Shown: positions 16,296 through 25,655, numbered from the stretch's first letter. The stretch: DNA of 64,000 nt from JAYPAN01 sp049597955 (GCA_049597955.1 JBMYND010000002.1:62001-126000), one strand, 5' to 3'. Notes: generated from the letters alone by a model not told the origin. Made by a program: numbers and translations.

Positions 16296-17741
16296 TTAAA
16301 CATCAAATGGCGACACACCGCGCACATGTTCATCCATCCGCAAAGCACGATTGACCGAGGGTGTGGCGCGCTGGTTGCAGTCGCGTCGCTCGCATAATCG
16401 GCAATTGACACCAATTGGCGTGTCGCCTGCCTCGCTGTCCAAATCAATGCCTTTTGCATAAACCAAGCGTGGCGCATGTTTAATGTCACAACCAAGTGCC
16501 AGCGCAAATTGATTATCCGGCACGCCAAAGCCCGAATTGTCGCGGCTCACCGTGCGCGCAATCGAAAAATAGCGTGTGCGATCTTCCATTTGCACAAGCT
16601 GGGTCGAGATTTTGCCCGGAATCCTGAACGCATCATGCACATGCCAGCGCGGACAAGTGCCGCCAAAGCGGGCAAAATGAAAACCGGCTGCCGAAAACCG
16701 CTTGGAGATATTGCCGGCATTGTCAACGCGGATAAGAAAAAATGGAATACCGCGCGCGCCGGGGCGTTGCAATGTTGTCAGCCTGTGGCAGACTTGCTCG
16801 AAACTTGTGCCGAAACGCCGCCCCAATAGTGTAATGTCATATTGATTGCTTTCCGCCGTTCGCAGCATGGCATTATAGGGCATCAGCACGGCGGCGGCGA
16901 AATAATTGGCCAGCGCAATGCGCGCCATTGTATGCGCGTCTTCCTTTTCCATATTGGATTGATGAATAATATCCTCAATCACCGGTCTTTGCTCAAAATA
17001 GGCCAGTTGATAGGCCAGTTGAAAAGAGCGGCCCGGCTGGTCAAGCAATTCGGACAGGAAAATCGTTTGCCGGTGCCGGTCATAGCGGCGCAGCGTGTTT
17101 TCCATCACTTCAACCGGCGCGATTCGGGTTTTCACCTGATGATTTTGCTCAAGCCGCGCGCGCAAGGCCAGATAGGGTTCATCATGGCCCTGCATCACCG
17201 CCTCATGCAGGGTTTCGGCTTCTTCATCGAGGGCCGCAAAATAGTTATTTTGCTGCGAAATAAAGCCCCGCACTTCTTCCAACGCCATGCCGGAGCCGGG
17301 ATTTTCCGGCGTGTCCGTATCGACCAATTGCTCGGCCAGTAATTCATTGCTGGCGCGAATCTGCAAATAGGCCTGATAGAGCCGGGCAATCGCATCGACC
17401 GCGGCCGGGCTGGCGGTGGCAATATCCTGCAATTCGGCTTTGGAGACAGCCGAATCGGCAAAAAGCGGGTCGATAAACACTTCATGCAAAGCCGCCAAAG
17501 CGCGTTGTTCCTCGTCACCGGCCAGACCGCGCGGGTCAATGTCAAACACATCGACCAATTGCAGCAATATTTGCGCCGAAATCGGGCGCTGGTCGCGTTC
17601 AATCAGATTGAGATAGCTGGTCGAAATGCCCAAAGCCTCGGCCATGGCGGCTTGGGTCAGCCTTTGCTCGCGTCGCAAACGGCGCACACGCGCACCGGCA
17701 AATAATTTGCGTTCAACCAGACGATTGCTTGTTTCACTCAT
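16296..17741 (-). CDS. XRE-family regulator with IrrE/ImmA-like and DUF2083 domains (ScfR/RamB type)
   Basis: Predicted transcription factor of the short-chain fatty acyl/acetate regulator group. I use ATG 17741 (MSETSNRLVERKLFAG) with GGAAAAG upstream; ATG 17786 is also open. Near the N-terminus is a classic HTH (VRRLRREQRLTQAAMAEALG, ISTSYLNLIERDQRPIS). The middle resembles the IrrE/ImmA fold (ALANYFAAAVLMPYNAM), but the metallopeptidase HExxH is absent. The C-terminal DUF2083 part contains GTCPRWHVHDAF and a cysteine group CRLCERRDCNQR. RamB in Corynebacterium, of the same architecture, controls isocitrate lyase. Here the gene is divergent from aceA, so the same role is likely. Confidence 0.85.
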   Translation of the reverse strand: MSETSNRLVERKLFAGARVRRLRREQRLTQAAMAEALGISTSYLNLIERDQRPISAQILLQLVDVFDIDPRGLAGDEEQRALAALHEVFIDPLFADSAVSKAELQDIATASPAAVDAIARLYQAYLQIRASNELLAEQLVDTDTPENPGSGMALEEVRGFISQQNNYFAALDEEAETLHEAVMQGHDEPYLALRARLEQNHQVKTRIAPVEVMENTLRRYDRHRQTIFLSELLDQPGRSFQLAYQLAYFEQRPVIEDIIHQSNMEKEDAHTMARIALANYFAAAVLMPYNAMLRTAESNQYDITLLGRRFGTSFEQVCHRLTTLQRPGARGIPFFLIRVDNAGNISKRFSAAGFHFARFGGTCPRWHVHDAFRIPGKISTQLVQMEDRTRYFSIARTVSRDNSGFGVPDNQFALALGCDIKHAPRLVYAKGIDLDSEAGDTPIGVNCRLCERRDCNQRATPSVNRALRMDEHVRGVSPFDV

Positions 17742-17800
17742 AATTTCATCGCTTTTCCAAGCCCTTAGCGGCGTCTTAACCGCCATTCATCCAGCCCGTA

Positions 17801-17851
17801 AGTTTACAATGTTTACATATATAACACAATTTTCAGAAAAACCTGTAAACT
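17801..17851. promoter_or_regulatory. Candidate operator boxes between the regulator and aceA
   Basis: AGTTTACA (17801-17808), TGTTTACA (17810-17817) and TGTAAACT (17844-17851) share the core TTTACA/TGTAAA. The first and last form a perfect inverted pair 35 nt apart. They lie in the AT-rich divergent promoter space, about 60 bp from the regulator start and 110 bp from the aceA start. The core is of the same style as the TTTGCAAA-like RamB/ScfR sites but not identical. Confidence 0.45.
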
Positions 17852-17960
17852 TTTTTACTTTAATAATTTCAATATCTTAATCTTTCATAGACTTGTCATT
17901 GTTGATTGTGTATGTGTTCAAAATCACAGGGCGAAAGATTGCCCAGCAAAGGAGTGACAG

Positions 17961-19565
17961 ATGACGAAATATATGGATCTGGTCGCGGCGAACCAAAAAA
18001 TGCTGACCGCACAAAGCAATAGCTGGTCGGCGATAAATGCCGAATATGTAACCCGCATGCAATTGCAGAACCGCTTCAAAACCGGCCTCGATATTGCCCG
18101 CTATACGGCGGATATTATGCGCAAAGACATGGCTGATTATGACGCTGACAGCTCAAAATACACCCAATCGCTTGGCTGCTGGCATGGCTTTACCGCCCAG
18201 CAAATGCTGATGGCAGTGAAACGCCACCAAAAAACGGTCGATAAATCCTATGTTTATCTCAGCGGTTGGATGGTCGCCGCGCTGCGCTCCGATTTCGGCC
18301 CGCTGCCCGACCAGTCCATGCATGAAAAAACCTCTGTGCCGGGCCTGATTGAAGAGATTTATACATTTTTGAAACAGGCTGATGCGCGCGAATTGCGCCA
18401 TTTATTTGTCGAGCTTGACGAGGCTCGTGCCAATGGCGGCGATGTTGATGCGGTGCTGGCCAAAATCGACAATTTTGAAACCCATGTCGTGCCGATTATT
18501 GCCGATATTGATGCCGGTTTCGGCAATGAAGAGGCAACCTATTTGCTGGCCAAGAAAATGATTGAGGCCGGGGCTTGTGCCATTCAGATTGAAAATCAAG
18601 TATCTGACGCCAAGCAATGCGGTCACCAAGACGGCAAGGTGACGGTGCCGCATGAAGATTTTGTCTCGAAAATCAATGCGGTGCGCTATGCATTTTTGGA
18701 ACTCGGCATTGAAAACGGCATTATCGTGGCACGCACCGATTCTTTGGGCGCGGGTCTGACACAAAAAATCCCGGTTTCACAACAGCCCGGCGATTTGGCC
18801 GACCAATATAACAGCTTTTTGAAAACCGAGCCGGTCGCCGCCGACAGCGCGCTGGCGCATGGTGAAACCACGCTGATGCAAAATGGCACGCTGGTCAAGC
18901 CGGTGCGTCTGCCCAATGGGCTTTATGCATTCCGCGAAAATACCGGCGAAGACCGGGTGGTGCTGGATTGCGTGACGTCGCTGCAAAGCGGTGCCGACAT
19001 GCTGTGGATTGAGACCGAGCGCCCGAATGTCGCGCAAATTGCCGGCATGGTGAACCGGATTCGGGAGACCATTCCCAATGCCAAGCTGGTCTATAATAAT
19101 TCGCCAAGCTTTAACTGGACATTGAATTTCCGCAATCAGGTCTATGCTGACTGGCAGGCGGCGGGCAAGGATGTCTCGGCCTATCCTGACCCGGCATCGG
19201 AGCCGCAAGGCCTCATGTCCCCCGAATTTGACGAGAGCGAGCTGGCCATTGAGGCCGACCGGTTGGTGCAAAGCTTCCAGCGCGATGCGTCGCGTGAAGC
19301 GGGTATTTTCCACCATTTGATTACCCTGCCAACCTATCACGAAACCGCGCTTGGCACCGATATGCTGTCAGAGGGCTATTTCGGCGAGTTGGGCATGCTG
19401 GCCTATGTGCGTGACATTCAGCGTCAGGAAATCCGGCGCGGTCAGGCTTCGGTCAAACACCAAGATTTGGCCGGCTCCAATATTGGTGACGACCATAAAG
19501 AGTATTTCTCCGGCGATAATGCCCTTTTGGCATCCGGCGAAGATAATACGATGAACCAATTCTGA
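17961..19565 (+). CDS. aceA: Isocitrate lyase, long form
   Basis: Cleaves isocitrate to glyoxylate and succinate, the first glyoxylate-shunt step, allowing growth on acetate and fatty acids. 534 residues, the size of the longer proteobacterial isocitrate lyases. The catalytic loop is KQCGHQDGKVTVPHEDF at about residues 215-231, with the reactive Cys in QCGH. IADIDAGFGNEEATYLLAKK and the metal-binding and substrate motifs IIVARTDSLGAG and NNSPSFNWTLNF are present. AAAGGAGTGAC before ATG 17961 is the ribosome site. No malate synthase lies in the window. A strong terminator follows. Confidence 0.97.
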   Translation: MTKYMDLVAANQKMLTAQSNSWSAINAEYVTRMQLQNRFKTGLDIARYTADIMRKDMADYDADSSKYTQSLGCWHGFTAQQMLMAVKRHQKTVDKSYVYLSGWMVAALRSDFGPLPDQSMHEKTSVPGLIEEIYTFLKQADARELRHLFVELDEARANGGDVDAVLAKIDNFETHVVPIIADIDAGFGNEEATYLLAKKMIEAGACAIQIENQVSDAKQCGHQDGKVTVPHEDFVSKINAVRYAFLELGIENGIIVARTDSLGAGLTQKIPVSQQPGDLADQYNSFLKTEPVAADSALAHGETTLMQNGTLVKPVRLPNGLYAFRENTGEDRVVLDCVTSLQSGADMLWIETERPNVAQIAGMVNRIRETIPNAKLVYNNSPSFNWTLNFRNQVYADWQAAGKDVSAYPDPASEPQGLMSPEFDESELAIEADRLVQSFQRDASREAGIFHHLITLPTYHETALGTDMLSEGYFGELGMLAYVRDIQRQEIRRGQASVKHQDLAGSNIGDDHKEYFSGDNALLASGEDNTMNQF

Positions 19566-19583
19566 TTGGCTGTCGTATTGACA

Positions 19584-19622
19584 AGGCCCGCGGGAAACCC
19601 CTCTCTCGCGGGCCTATTTTAT
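19584..19622 (+). terminator. Rho-independent terminator after aceA
   Basis: Stem AGGCCCGCG (19584-19592) with CGCGGGCCT (19607-19615), 14-nt loop, followed by the T-rich run ATTTTATT. It lies 19 bp after the aceA stop and separates aceA from the rraA-like gene. Confidence 0.85.
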
Positions 19623-19636
19623 TCAGAGACCAAGCA

Positions 19637-20122
19637 ATGACCGATTACGCGACAACAGATTTGTCCGATGCCGCCAATGGCAATTTGCGCCATTTGGCAC
19701 CGATATTTTCCGATTTTGGCGGGCGGGTGCGGTTTTCCGGCCCGGTCAAAACGCTGGTCACTTTTGAGGACAACACCAAATTGCGCGCCGCCGTTGAAAC
19801 CCCCGGGCAAGGCCGGGTGCTGGTGGTTGATGGCGGTGGCTCAATGAACTGCGCCCTGTTTGGCGGCAATCTGGCTGCTTTGGCCGCCGAGAATGGCTGG
19901 GCCGGTATTGTGATAAATGGCTGTGTGCGTGACCGCGCCGAATTGCAAGCCGCCAATGTCGGCATTAAGGCGCTGGCGGCGCATCCGAAAAAAAGCCATA
20001 AGCGCGACCTCGGCACTTATGATGTGCCCTTGCAGATTGGCGGCGTCAAAATTTATCCGGGCGACTGCCTTTATGCCGATGAAGACGGCATTCTTGTGGC
20101 TGACCAACCTTTGCACCTATAG
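19637..20122 (+). CDS. rraA: RraA-like protein (RNase E inhibitor fold / HMG aldolase family)
   Basis: 161 residues, the standard size of the RraA family, which groups the RNase E activity regulator with class II 4-hydroxy-4-methyl-2-oxoglutarate aldolases. Typical blocks are VKTLVTFEDNTKLR, GRVLVVDGGGSMNCALFGGN and GWAGIVINGCVRDRAEL. The GGN and RD residues (aldolase acid/base and metal sites) are retained, so either function is possible; the length and the pattern around GVKIYPGDCLYADEDGILV favour the RraA branch. ATG 19637 follows the aceA terminator closely. It converges on the HupE-like gene with a 7-bp gap and no terminator. Confidence 0.85.
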   Translation: MTDYATTDLSDAANGNLRHLAPIFSDFGGRVRFSGPVKTLVTFEDNTKLRAAVETPGQGRVLVVDGGGSMNCALFGGNLAALAAENGWAGIVINGCVRDRAELQAANVGIKALAAHPKKSHKRDLGTYDVPLQIGGVKIYPGDCLYADEDGILVADQPLHL

Positions 20123-20129
20123 GCAATGG

Positions 20130-21380
20130 CTAGAAAAAGGCGCGCTGGGCAAATAAAAACATGCCAAAGCCGGTCAGCAGCGCCGCGCCAATATCCGACC
20201 AAGTGATTTTCAGCTTGGGCAATTCGGCAATCACATAGCGGCCAAACAGCAAGGCGGGCACCAGCACCAGCAATTGACCCAGCTCAACGCCCAAATTAAA
20301 GCCAAATAGGGCAATCAATTTTTGCCCGACCGGCAGACCAATATCGCTTAATTGACCGGCAAATCCAAAACCGTGAAACAGGCCGAACGCGAAAGTCAAA
20401 ACCGGTGCCAGGCGCTGGCTGTCTTGCGGGGTTTTTACAATCAAGCCATAGCACATGATAAACAGCATCAACCCTGCCCAACCGCCGGGCGCGATACGGC
20501 CATTGCCGATAATTGTGGGCAAAGCGAGAAAAAACAACAAAGGCACGGCCAATAAACCCAAAGCAGGCAGCCAACCGCGACGCGCCAAAATCGGCTCGGC
20601 GGCCATAATCGCAATGGACAGGCCAATCATCGATTCCACAAAAACCGCATCCGGATTGGCCAAACCCAAAGCGGCCAGCATCAGTGTCAGGCTGTGGCCC
20701 GCCGTGAAACCGGTCACCAGAAACACGGCTTGTCGTGTTGAGCGGGCAATTATCAAAAGGCACAGCAAAAACGCCAAATGGTCAATGCCGACCAGAATAT
20801 GGCCCATGCCAAGCCAGATATAACTGGCCAGCACATTGCCGGCATAGCCGCGCGCCTGCGCGCCCTCGGCGCTGCGTGTCAATTCATAAACACGCTGACC
20901 GGTGGTGAACAGCACTTCTTCGCCGCCGGTTTTTTGCTCATCAAGGCGAAAACGGGCAAAATGCACATGGCTGGTTGCCAGATTGAAAAACGCATTTTGC
21001 GTTACCTTTATCGGGGCTTCGGGCGAATAACAGGTAAATTGCGCTTGCAAACGCAAATAGCCTTCGCGCGCGACAGCGCGGCGATATTGCTCGGTGAGCT
21101 TGCATTTTGAATCAAGCTGGCGCAGTTCAATGGCGCGGTTCAAATGCAGGCTCAAAGCATCGGTCAGCGACGCGCCGCGACCAACCAGCGGCAGCAAGGT
21201 GACATCGCGTTGCGGCACGGTGAACACTAAATTGACCGTCTGGCCAGACCATTGCCATTCGGAAAAGCTGAGGCTTTTATTATGCGCTGACACACTGCCC
21301 ATAAGGGCCAAAAGCATGCCGCAAATAACCGGCAAAGCGGCGCAATACTGAAAGAAAGAGAGAGCAGGGCGCGCCATCAT
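20130..21380 (-). CDS. HupE/UreJ-family membrane protein
   Basis: Predicted inner-membrane protein with a signal peptide (cleavage near GSVSAHN), an extracytoplasmic domain of about 160 residues, and then a HupE/UreJ-type membrane domain from about residue 185. The diagnostic segments are LGMGHILVGIDHLAFLLCLL, TAGHSLTLMLAALGLANPD and GLFHGFGFAGQLSDIGLP. The conserved His and Asp residues (GIDH, GHS, FHGFG) are those thought to bind metal in hydrogenase or urease nickel permeases. No hydrogenase or urease gene is nearby, so a nickel or cobalt role is unproven. The start overlaps the stop of the PPIase gene by 4 nt, indicating an operon. Confidence 0.82.
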   Translation of the reverse strand: MMARPALSFFQYCAALPVICGMLLALMGSVSAHNKSLSFSEWQWSGQTVNLVFTVPQRDVTLLPLVGRGASLTDALSLHLNRAIELRQLDSKCKLTEQYRRAVAREGYLRLQAQFTCYSPEAPIKVTQNAFFNLATSHVHFARFRLDEQKTGGEEVLFTTGQRVYELTRSAEGAQARGYAGNVLASYIWLGMGHILVGIDHLAFLLCLLIIARSTRQAVFLVTGFTAGHSLTLMLAALGLANPDAVFVESMIGLSIAIMAAEPILARRGWLPALGLLAVPLLFFLALPTIIGNGRIAPGGWAGLMLFIMCYGLIVKTPQDSQRLAPVLTFAFGLFHGFGFAGQLSDIGLPVGQKLIALFGFNLGVELGQLLVLVPALLFGRYVIAELPKLKITWSDIGAALLTGFGMFLFAQRAFF

Positions 21381-22339
21381 TGCGGCGCATCATCGGCCAG
21401 CACAATATCGGCCCGCGATTTCAACCAGACCAGATAATTGCGCAAAGCCGCGTCATCGCTTGACCGGCGCAGCGCGTCGATTATTTGCGGGCGAATATCT
21501 TCAAATGCCGGCGGCGCACTGGCTTGCTGGCGCACAATATGAAGAAAATGCCAGCCTTCACCGGCGGCAATCGCATCGGAAATGCCGCCTTCGGGCAAGC
21601 GGCCCGCCTTTTCGGTCAAATCCGGCCCCAAATAATCATACATTTTCAAACGCGGCAGCATGGTGCGCGGCAATTCCGGCAGTAATTCATCGCCCAACCG
21701 GTTTTTGACATCGCCAAAGGCTTCGCCTTGCAGCAATGCGGCGCGCACCGCATCAAGGCGGCGCATCAGGCTCTCATCATTGCCGATTGGCATGCCATTG
21801 GCGTCAACCCGCCGGACAAAAATCCGCTCGACTTGCAAGCGGTCAGCCGGGGTGAATAAATGCTTGTTCGCGGCATAATAGCTGCGCAGGGCCGCTTCTG
21901 AAAATTGCGCTTGCCCGCCTTGTGTCATCACAAATTCAATCACCGCATTGGCAATCGCCTTGCGCACGGCTGCATCGCCGTCCAGCAAGCCGATTTCCAT
22001 GCCGCGCTGCACCAATAATTCTTCTTCAATCAGCCGGTCAAGCACCAGCTTGCGGTCGGCGTCAGAAGGGGCTTTTGACTTATCGGCCAACAGCGCCTGA
22101 TAGGCGGTGGCAAAACTGGCGCGGTCAATATGGCGGTCATTGATTTTGGCAATCGCGCCGCTTTCGTCAATATCGCGGCGTTGTGCAGGCAAGGCTGACA
22201 GAGCGGCAATCAACAGGCCCGCCAAAGCGCCAAGCAATAGCAGCCTGGCGGCAATCTTGTCCTCAGGGCGGCTATTTGTGTCGGCAGAAAGACTGTCCGC
22301 CGCCGCGGTCGGATCGAGCAAACGCTTAACGAATTTCAT
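21377..22339 (-). CDS. Membrane-anchored parvulin-like peptidyl-prolyl isomerase
   Basis: Predicted periplasmic foldase. 320 residues: a cytosolic N-terminus, one membrane helix at about 31-50 (LLLLGALAGLLIAALSALPA), a SurA/PpiD-like N-domain (INDRHIDRASFATAYQALL; LVLDRLIEEELLVQRG), then a divergent PpiC-type rotamase region from about 165 to 275 ending GEGWHFLHIVRQ, and a C-terminal helix. The rotamase signature is weak, so the domain may act more as a chaperone. It is translationally coupled to the HupE-like gene downstream, suggesting that it helps fold or mature that protein or its extracytoplasmic domain. Confidence 0.78.
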   Translation of the reverse strand: MKFVKRLLDPTAAADSLSADTNSRPEDKIAARLLLLGALAGLLIAALSALPAQRRDIDESGAIAKINDRHIDRASFATAYQALLADKSKAPSDADRKLVLDRLIEEELLVQRGMEIGLLDGDAAVRKAIANAVIEFVMTQGGQAQFSEAALRSYYAANKHLFTPADRLQVERIFVRRVDANGMPIGNDESLMRRLDAVRAALLQGEAFGDVKNRLGDELLPELPRTMLPRLKMYDYLGPDLTEKAGRLPEGGISDAIAAGEGWHFLHIVRQQASAPPAFEDIRPQIIDALRRSSDDAALRNYLVWLKSRADIVLADDAPQ

Positions 22340-22503
22340 GGCGACACTCTAATCATCGCGCCGCCAAGTTCAAGTCCAACAAGGTAAGGAAATTGCCCAC
22401 CGGCTTCTTGGCCGATTGCGGTCTGCGCGCTTGGCAGGGCGGGTCGGGCTTTTGTAAACTGGCGCATATTCACCGCGATTCGTCCGTCTTCCGAGAGGTT
22501 TTC

Positions 22504-23763
22504 ATGCACCATATTATTGACGCCGCCCTTACTGCTGACATCCGTCCCCATTATGACACCGCTTTGGGCGGGCTGGAGGCTTTTGTGGCCCAACAAAGGC
22601 AAGCGCCCTTGCCGCATCTGACCATGCCCGCCATGCGCGCTGATATGGATGATATGCGCGCTTTGGCGGCGCGAATAAGCGAAGGTGCGACGCGGATATT
22701 GATATTGGCAACCGGCGGCTCCAGCCTTGGCGCGCAAGTGCTGGCGCAAGTGCATGGGGCGCTGACGCCGGGCTTTCATGCCACGCCGGAGCTGGTATTT
22801 TGCGATAATCTGGACGCTGACAGCTATGACCGGCTGCTTGATACGCCGCTGCAAACAACGCGCTTTCTGGTTGTCTCCAAATCCGGCGGCACGGCGGAAA
22901 CCATGATGCAATTGGGCGGGGCGCTGTCGGCGCTGGCCGCGCAAGGGCTTGACCCGTCCAAGCATATTGGTGCGATAGCCGGCGCGGCTGACAATGCCTT
23001 GCGGCGTCTGGCCAGCCATTATGGGCTGCCGATTTTGCCGCATGAGGAAGAAATAGGCGGGCGCTTTGCCGTGCTGACCAATGTTGGCCTGTTACCGGCG
23101 ATTTGGGCCGGTGGCGACCCGCAAGCCATACGCGATGGCGCGCAGAGCGTGATTGATGGGCTGATGACGGATGAGGCGGCGGCTTGTCCGGCTGTGCAGG
23201 GCGCGGCATTGAATATGGCGCATATGCAGGCCGGGCGGATGATTTCGGTCATGCTGCCCTATGCGGACAGGCTGGAAAGGCTGACTTTCTGGTATCGCCA
23301 GCTTTGGGCGGAAAGTCTTGGCAAACAGGGCAAAGGCTCGCTGCCGGTCAATGCGCTTGGGCCGGTTGACCAGCACAGCCAATTACAGCTCTATCTCGAC
23401 GGGCCGGATGACAAGCTCTACACATTAGTGTCGCATGACACGCGCGGGCGCGGATGTCTGCCGCCCGCCGGTTTTGCCGATGATGCCGGGCTGGCCATGC
23501 TGGCCGGGCAGCCCATGGGCAATTTGGTGGAAGCCGAAGTGCTTGGCACGCGCGATGCGCTGGTTGCACGCGGGCGGCCGATACGCCATATTCAACTTAA
23601 CGCCATAAATGACGAGACTATTGGCGCTTTGCTGATGCATTTTATGTTGGAAACGATTTTCACCGCGCATTTGCTGGAGATTGACGCATTCGACCAGCCA
23701 GCGGTGGAAGATGCCAAAATTCGCGCCAAACAATATATGCAGGACATGCCGGAGACGGCTTGA
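22504..23763 (+). CDS. pgi: Glucose-6-phosphate isomerase
   Basis: Interconverts glucose-6-phosphate and fructose-6-phosphate. I choose ATG 22504 (MHHIIDAALTADIRPHY) because GAGAGG lies 5 nt upstream; an open frame from 22393 runs through the promoter region. 419 residues, of the shorter bacterial type. The active-site regions are FLVVSKSGGTAETMMQLGG (phosphate loop) and SLGKQGKGSLPVNALGPVDQHSQLQ, with the catalytic Lys/His neighbourhood. GGRFAVLTNVGLLPAIWAG matches the second PGI signature. It is immediately followed by mutL (12 bp). Confidence 0.93.
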   Translation: MHHIIDAALTADIRPHYDTALGGLEAFVAQQRQAPLPHLTMPAMRADMDDMRALAARISEGATRILILATGGSSLGAQVLAQVHGALTPGFHATPELVFCDNLDADSYDRLLDTPLQTTRFLVVSKSGGTAETMMQLGGALSALAAQGLDPSKHIGAIAGAADNALRRLASHYGLPILPHEEEIGGRFAVLTNVGLLPAIWAGGDPQAIRDGAQSVIDGLMTDEAAACPAVQGAALNMAHMQAGRMISVMLPYADRLERLTFWYRQLWAESLGKQGKGSLPVNALGPVDQHSQLQLYLDGPDDKLYTLVSHDTRGRGCLPPAGFADDAGLAMLAGQPMGNLVEAEVLGTRDALVARGRPIRHIQLNAINDETIGALLMHFMLETIFTAHLLEIDAFDQPAVEDAKIRAKQYMQDMPETA

Positions 23764-23774
23764 CGCGGAAAACC

Positions 23775-25655
23775 ATGAGCCGGATACGCCGCCTGACAGA
23801 AGCCACAATTAACCGCATCGCCGCCGGTGAGGTGGTCGAGCGCCCGGCCAGCGCGGTCAAGGAATTGGTGGAAAATGCCATTGATGCCGGTGCCACACGC
23901 ATTGATGTCAGCCTTGGCAATGGTGGCAAAAGCCTGATTCTGGTTGAAGATAATGGCTGCGGCATGGATGCGGCTGATTTGCAATTGGCGGTCGAACGCC
24001 ATGCCACGTCGAAATTGCCGGAAGGCGATGGCGGCCAGCGCATGTTTCAAATCACCACGCTGGGCTTTCGCGGCGAGGCTTTGCCGTCAATCGGGGCGGT
24101 GGCCCGCTTGACGATTGTCTCGCGGCCGGTTGACGCGCGCTCTGCTATGGAAATTAAAGTTGAGGGCGGGCGGGTAACGCCCCCCGCCCCGGCGGCAGGG
24201 TCGCCCGGCACACGGGTCAGCGTCCGCGATTTGTTTTATGCGACACCGGCGCGGCTGAAATTTCTGAAATCCGACCGCGCCGAAACTGCCGCCGTCAGCG
24301 ATGTGGTGAAACGATTGGCCATGGCGCATCCTGAAATCGGCTTTTCTTTAACGTCGGATGGGCGGCGCAGCTTTGCCTATGGGGCCGAACAGGCTTTGAC
24401 CAATGCCGGAAAAGACGCCCAATTGGCGCGGCTGTCGGCCATTATGGGGCGCGATTTTGGTGACAATGCGGTGGCCGTGGCGGCTGAGCGCGACGGTGTG
24501 CGGCTTTATGGCTTTGCCGGATTGCCGACTTTCAATCACGCAACGGCGCAAAAGCAATATTTGGTGGTTAATGGCCGTCCGGTTAAAGACCGTCTGCTCA
24601 ATGGTGCGGTGCGCGGTGCGTATCAGGATTTTCTCGCCGGTAACCGGCATCCGGCGCTGGCGCTGTTTGTCGATATGCCGCCCGGCCAGCTTGATGTGAA
24701 TGTCCATCCGGCGAAAACCGAAGTGCGGTTTCGCGATGCCGGTCAAATACGCGGCATGATTGTCGGGGCTTTGCGCGCGGCGCTTGGCGAGGCCGGTCAT
24801 CGGGCAGCGACCACAGTGGCCGAAAGCACGCTGGCCGCTTTTCGACCCGGCAATGCGGCGCATTTTGGCGGCGGCGGGCAAAGTCATCTCTATCAGGCGG
24901 CGCATGCCTTTCAGGCACCGCAAGGGGCAAGCGACATGTCGCCACCGCCCGGCATGTCGGAAAGCGGGGCGATGGCCGGGGCAGCCGCTGCTGCTGACTG
25001 GCTGAGTGCCAATATGAGTGGTGCTGCGCCCGCCTTATCGCCCGATGGGCCCGTCGATTTGCCGCCGCTGGGGCTGGCCCGCGCGCAATTGCACGAAACT
25101 TATATTCTGGCGCAAACAGCCGATGGCTTCGTCATTGTTGACCAGCATGCGGCGCATGAACGTCTGGTCTATGAAAAGATGAAAACGCAAATCGCCGCGC
25201 GTGGCATAGCGCGGCAGATTTTGCTGGTTCCCGAAGTGGTGGAATTGGCTCAAGAAGCGGCGGACATTTTGCTGGCCCGCGCCGAGGAATTGACCGAAAT
25301 GGGCTTTGTGTTGGAGCGTTTTGGCCCCGGTGCGGCGGGGCAGGCCAGCCTGTTGCTGCGTGAAGTGCCCGCCATGCTATATGGCGCTGATTATGGCCAA
25401 TTAGTGCGCGACATGGCCGAAGAAATGACCGAGCTTGGCGCGGGGCTGGCCTTGAAAGAAAGGCTGGAGGAGATATGCGGCACGCTGGCCTGCCATACTT
25501 CCGTGCGCGCCGGGCGGCGTTTGAGTGTTGAGGAAATGAATGCGCTCTTGCGCGATATGGAAGCGACCCCACATTCTGGCCAGTGCAATCATGGCCGCCC
25601 AACCTATGTGGAATTAAAGCTGAGCGATATTGAACGCCTGTTCGGGCGGCGTTAA
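23775..25655 (+). CDS. mutL: DNA mismatch repair protein MutL (endonuclease type)
   Basis: ATP-driven mismatch-repair coordinator. 626 residues from ATG 23775; a TTG at 23760 in the same frame overlaps pgi and is less likely. The GHKL ATPase motifs are intact: NRIAAGEVVERPASAVKEL, DAGATRIDV, EDNGCGMD, TLGFRGEALPSIG, GTRVSVRDLFYATPARLKFL. A proline- and alanine-rich linker (about 365-435) leads to the dimerisation domain. That domain holds DQHAAHERLVYE, a match to the DQHA(X)2E(X)4E metal site, plus CHTSVRAGRR and QCNHGRP, so it should nick DNA. This fits organisms lacking MutH. A bidirectional terminator follows. Confidence 0.96.
   Translation: MSRIRRLTEATINRIAAGEVVERPASAVKELVENAIDAGATRIDVSLGNGGKSLILVEDNGCGMDAADLQLAVERHATSKLPEGDGGQRMFQITTLGFRGEALPSIGAVARLTIVSRPVDARSAMEIKVEGGRVTPPAPAAGSPGTRVSVRDLFYATPARLKFLKSDRAETAAVSDVVKRLAMAHPEIGFSLTSDGRRSFAYGAEQALTNAGKDAQLARLSAIMGRDFGDNAVAVAAERDGVRLYGFAGLPTFNHATAQKQYLVVNGRPVKDRLLNGAVRGAYQDFLAGNRHPALALFVDMPPGQLDVNVHPAKTEVRFRDAGQIRGMIVGALRAALGEAGHRAATTVAESTLAAFRPGNAAHFGGGGQSHLYQAAHAFQAPQGASDMSPPPGMSESGAMAGAAAAADWLSANMSGAAPALSPDGPVDLPPLGLARAQLHETYILAQTADGFVIVDQHAAHERLVYEKMKTQIAARGIARQILLVPEVVELAQEAADILLARAEELTEMGFVLERFGPGAAGQASLLLREVPAMLYGADYGQLVRDMAEEMTELGAGLALKERLEEICGTLACHTSVRAGRRLSVEEMNALLRDMEATPHSGQCNHGRPTYVELKLSDIERLFGRR

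Noticed and set aside
22393..22503. Longer N-terminus for pgi
   Set aside because: The extra 37 codons are in the promoter region; ATG 22504 has GAGAGG in the right place.
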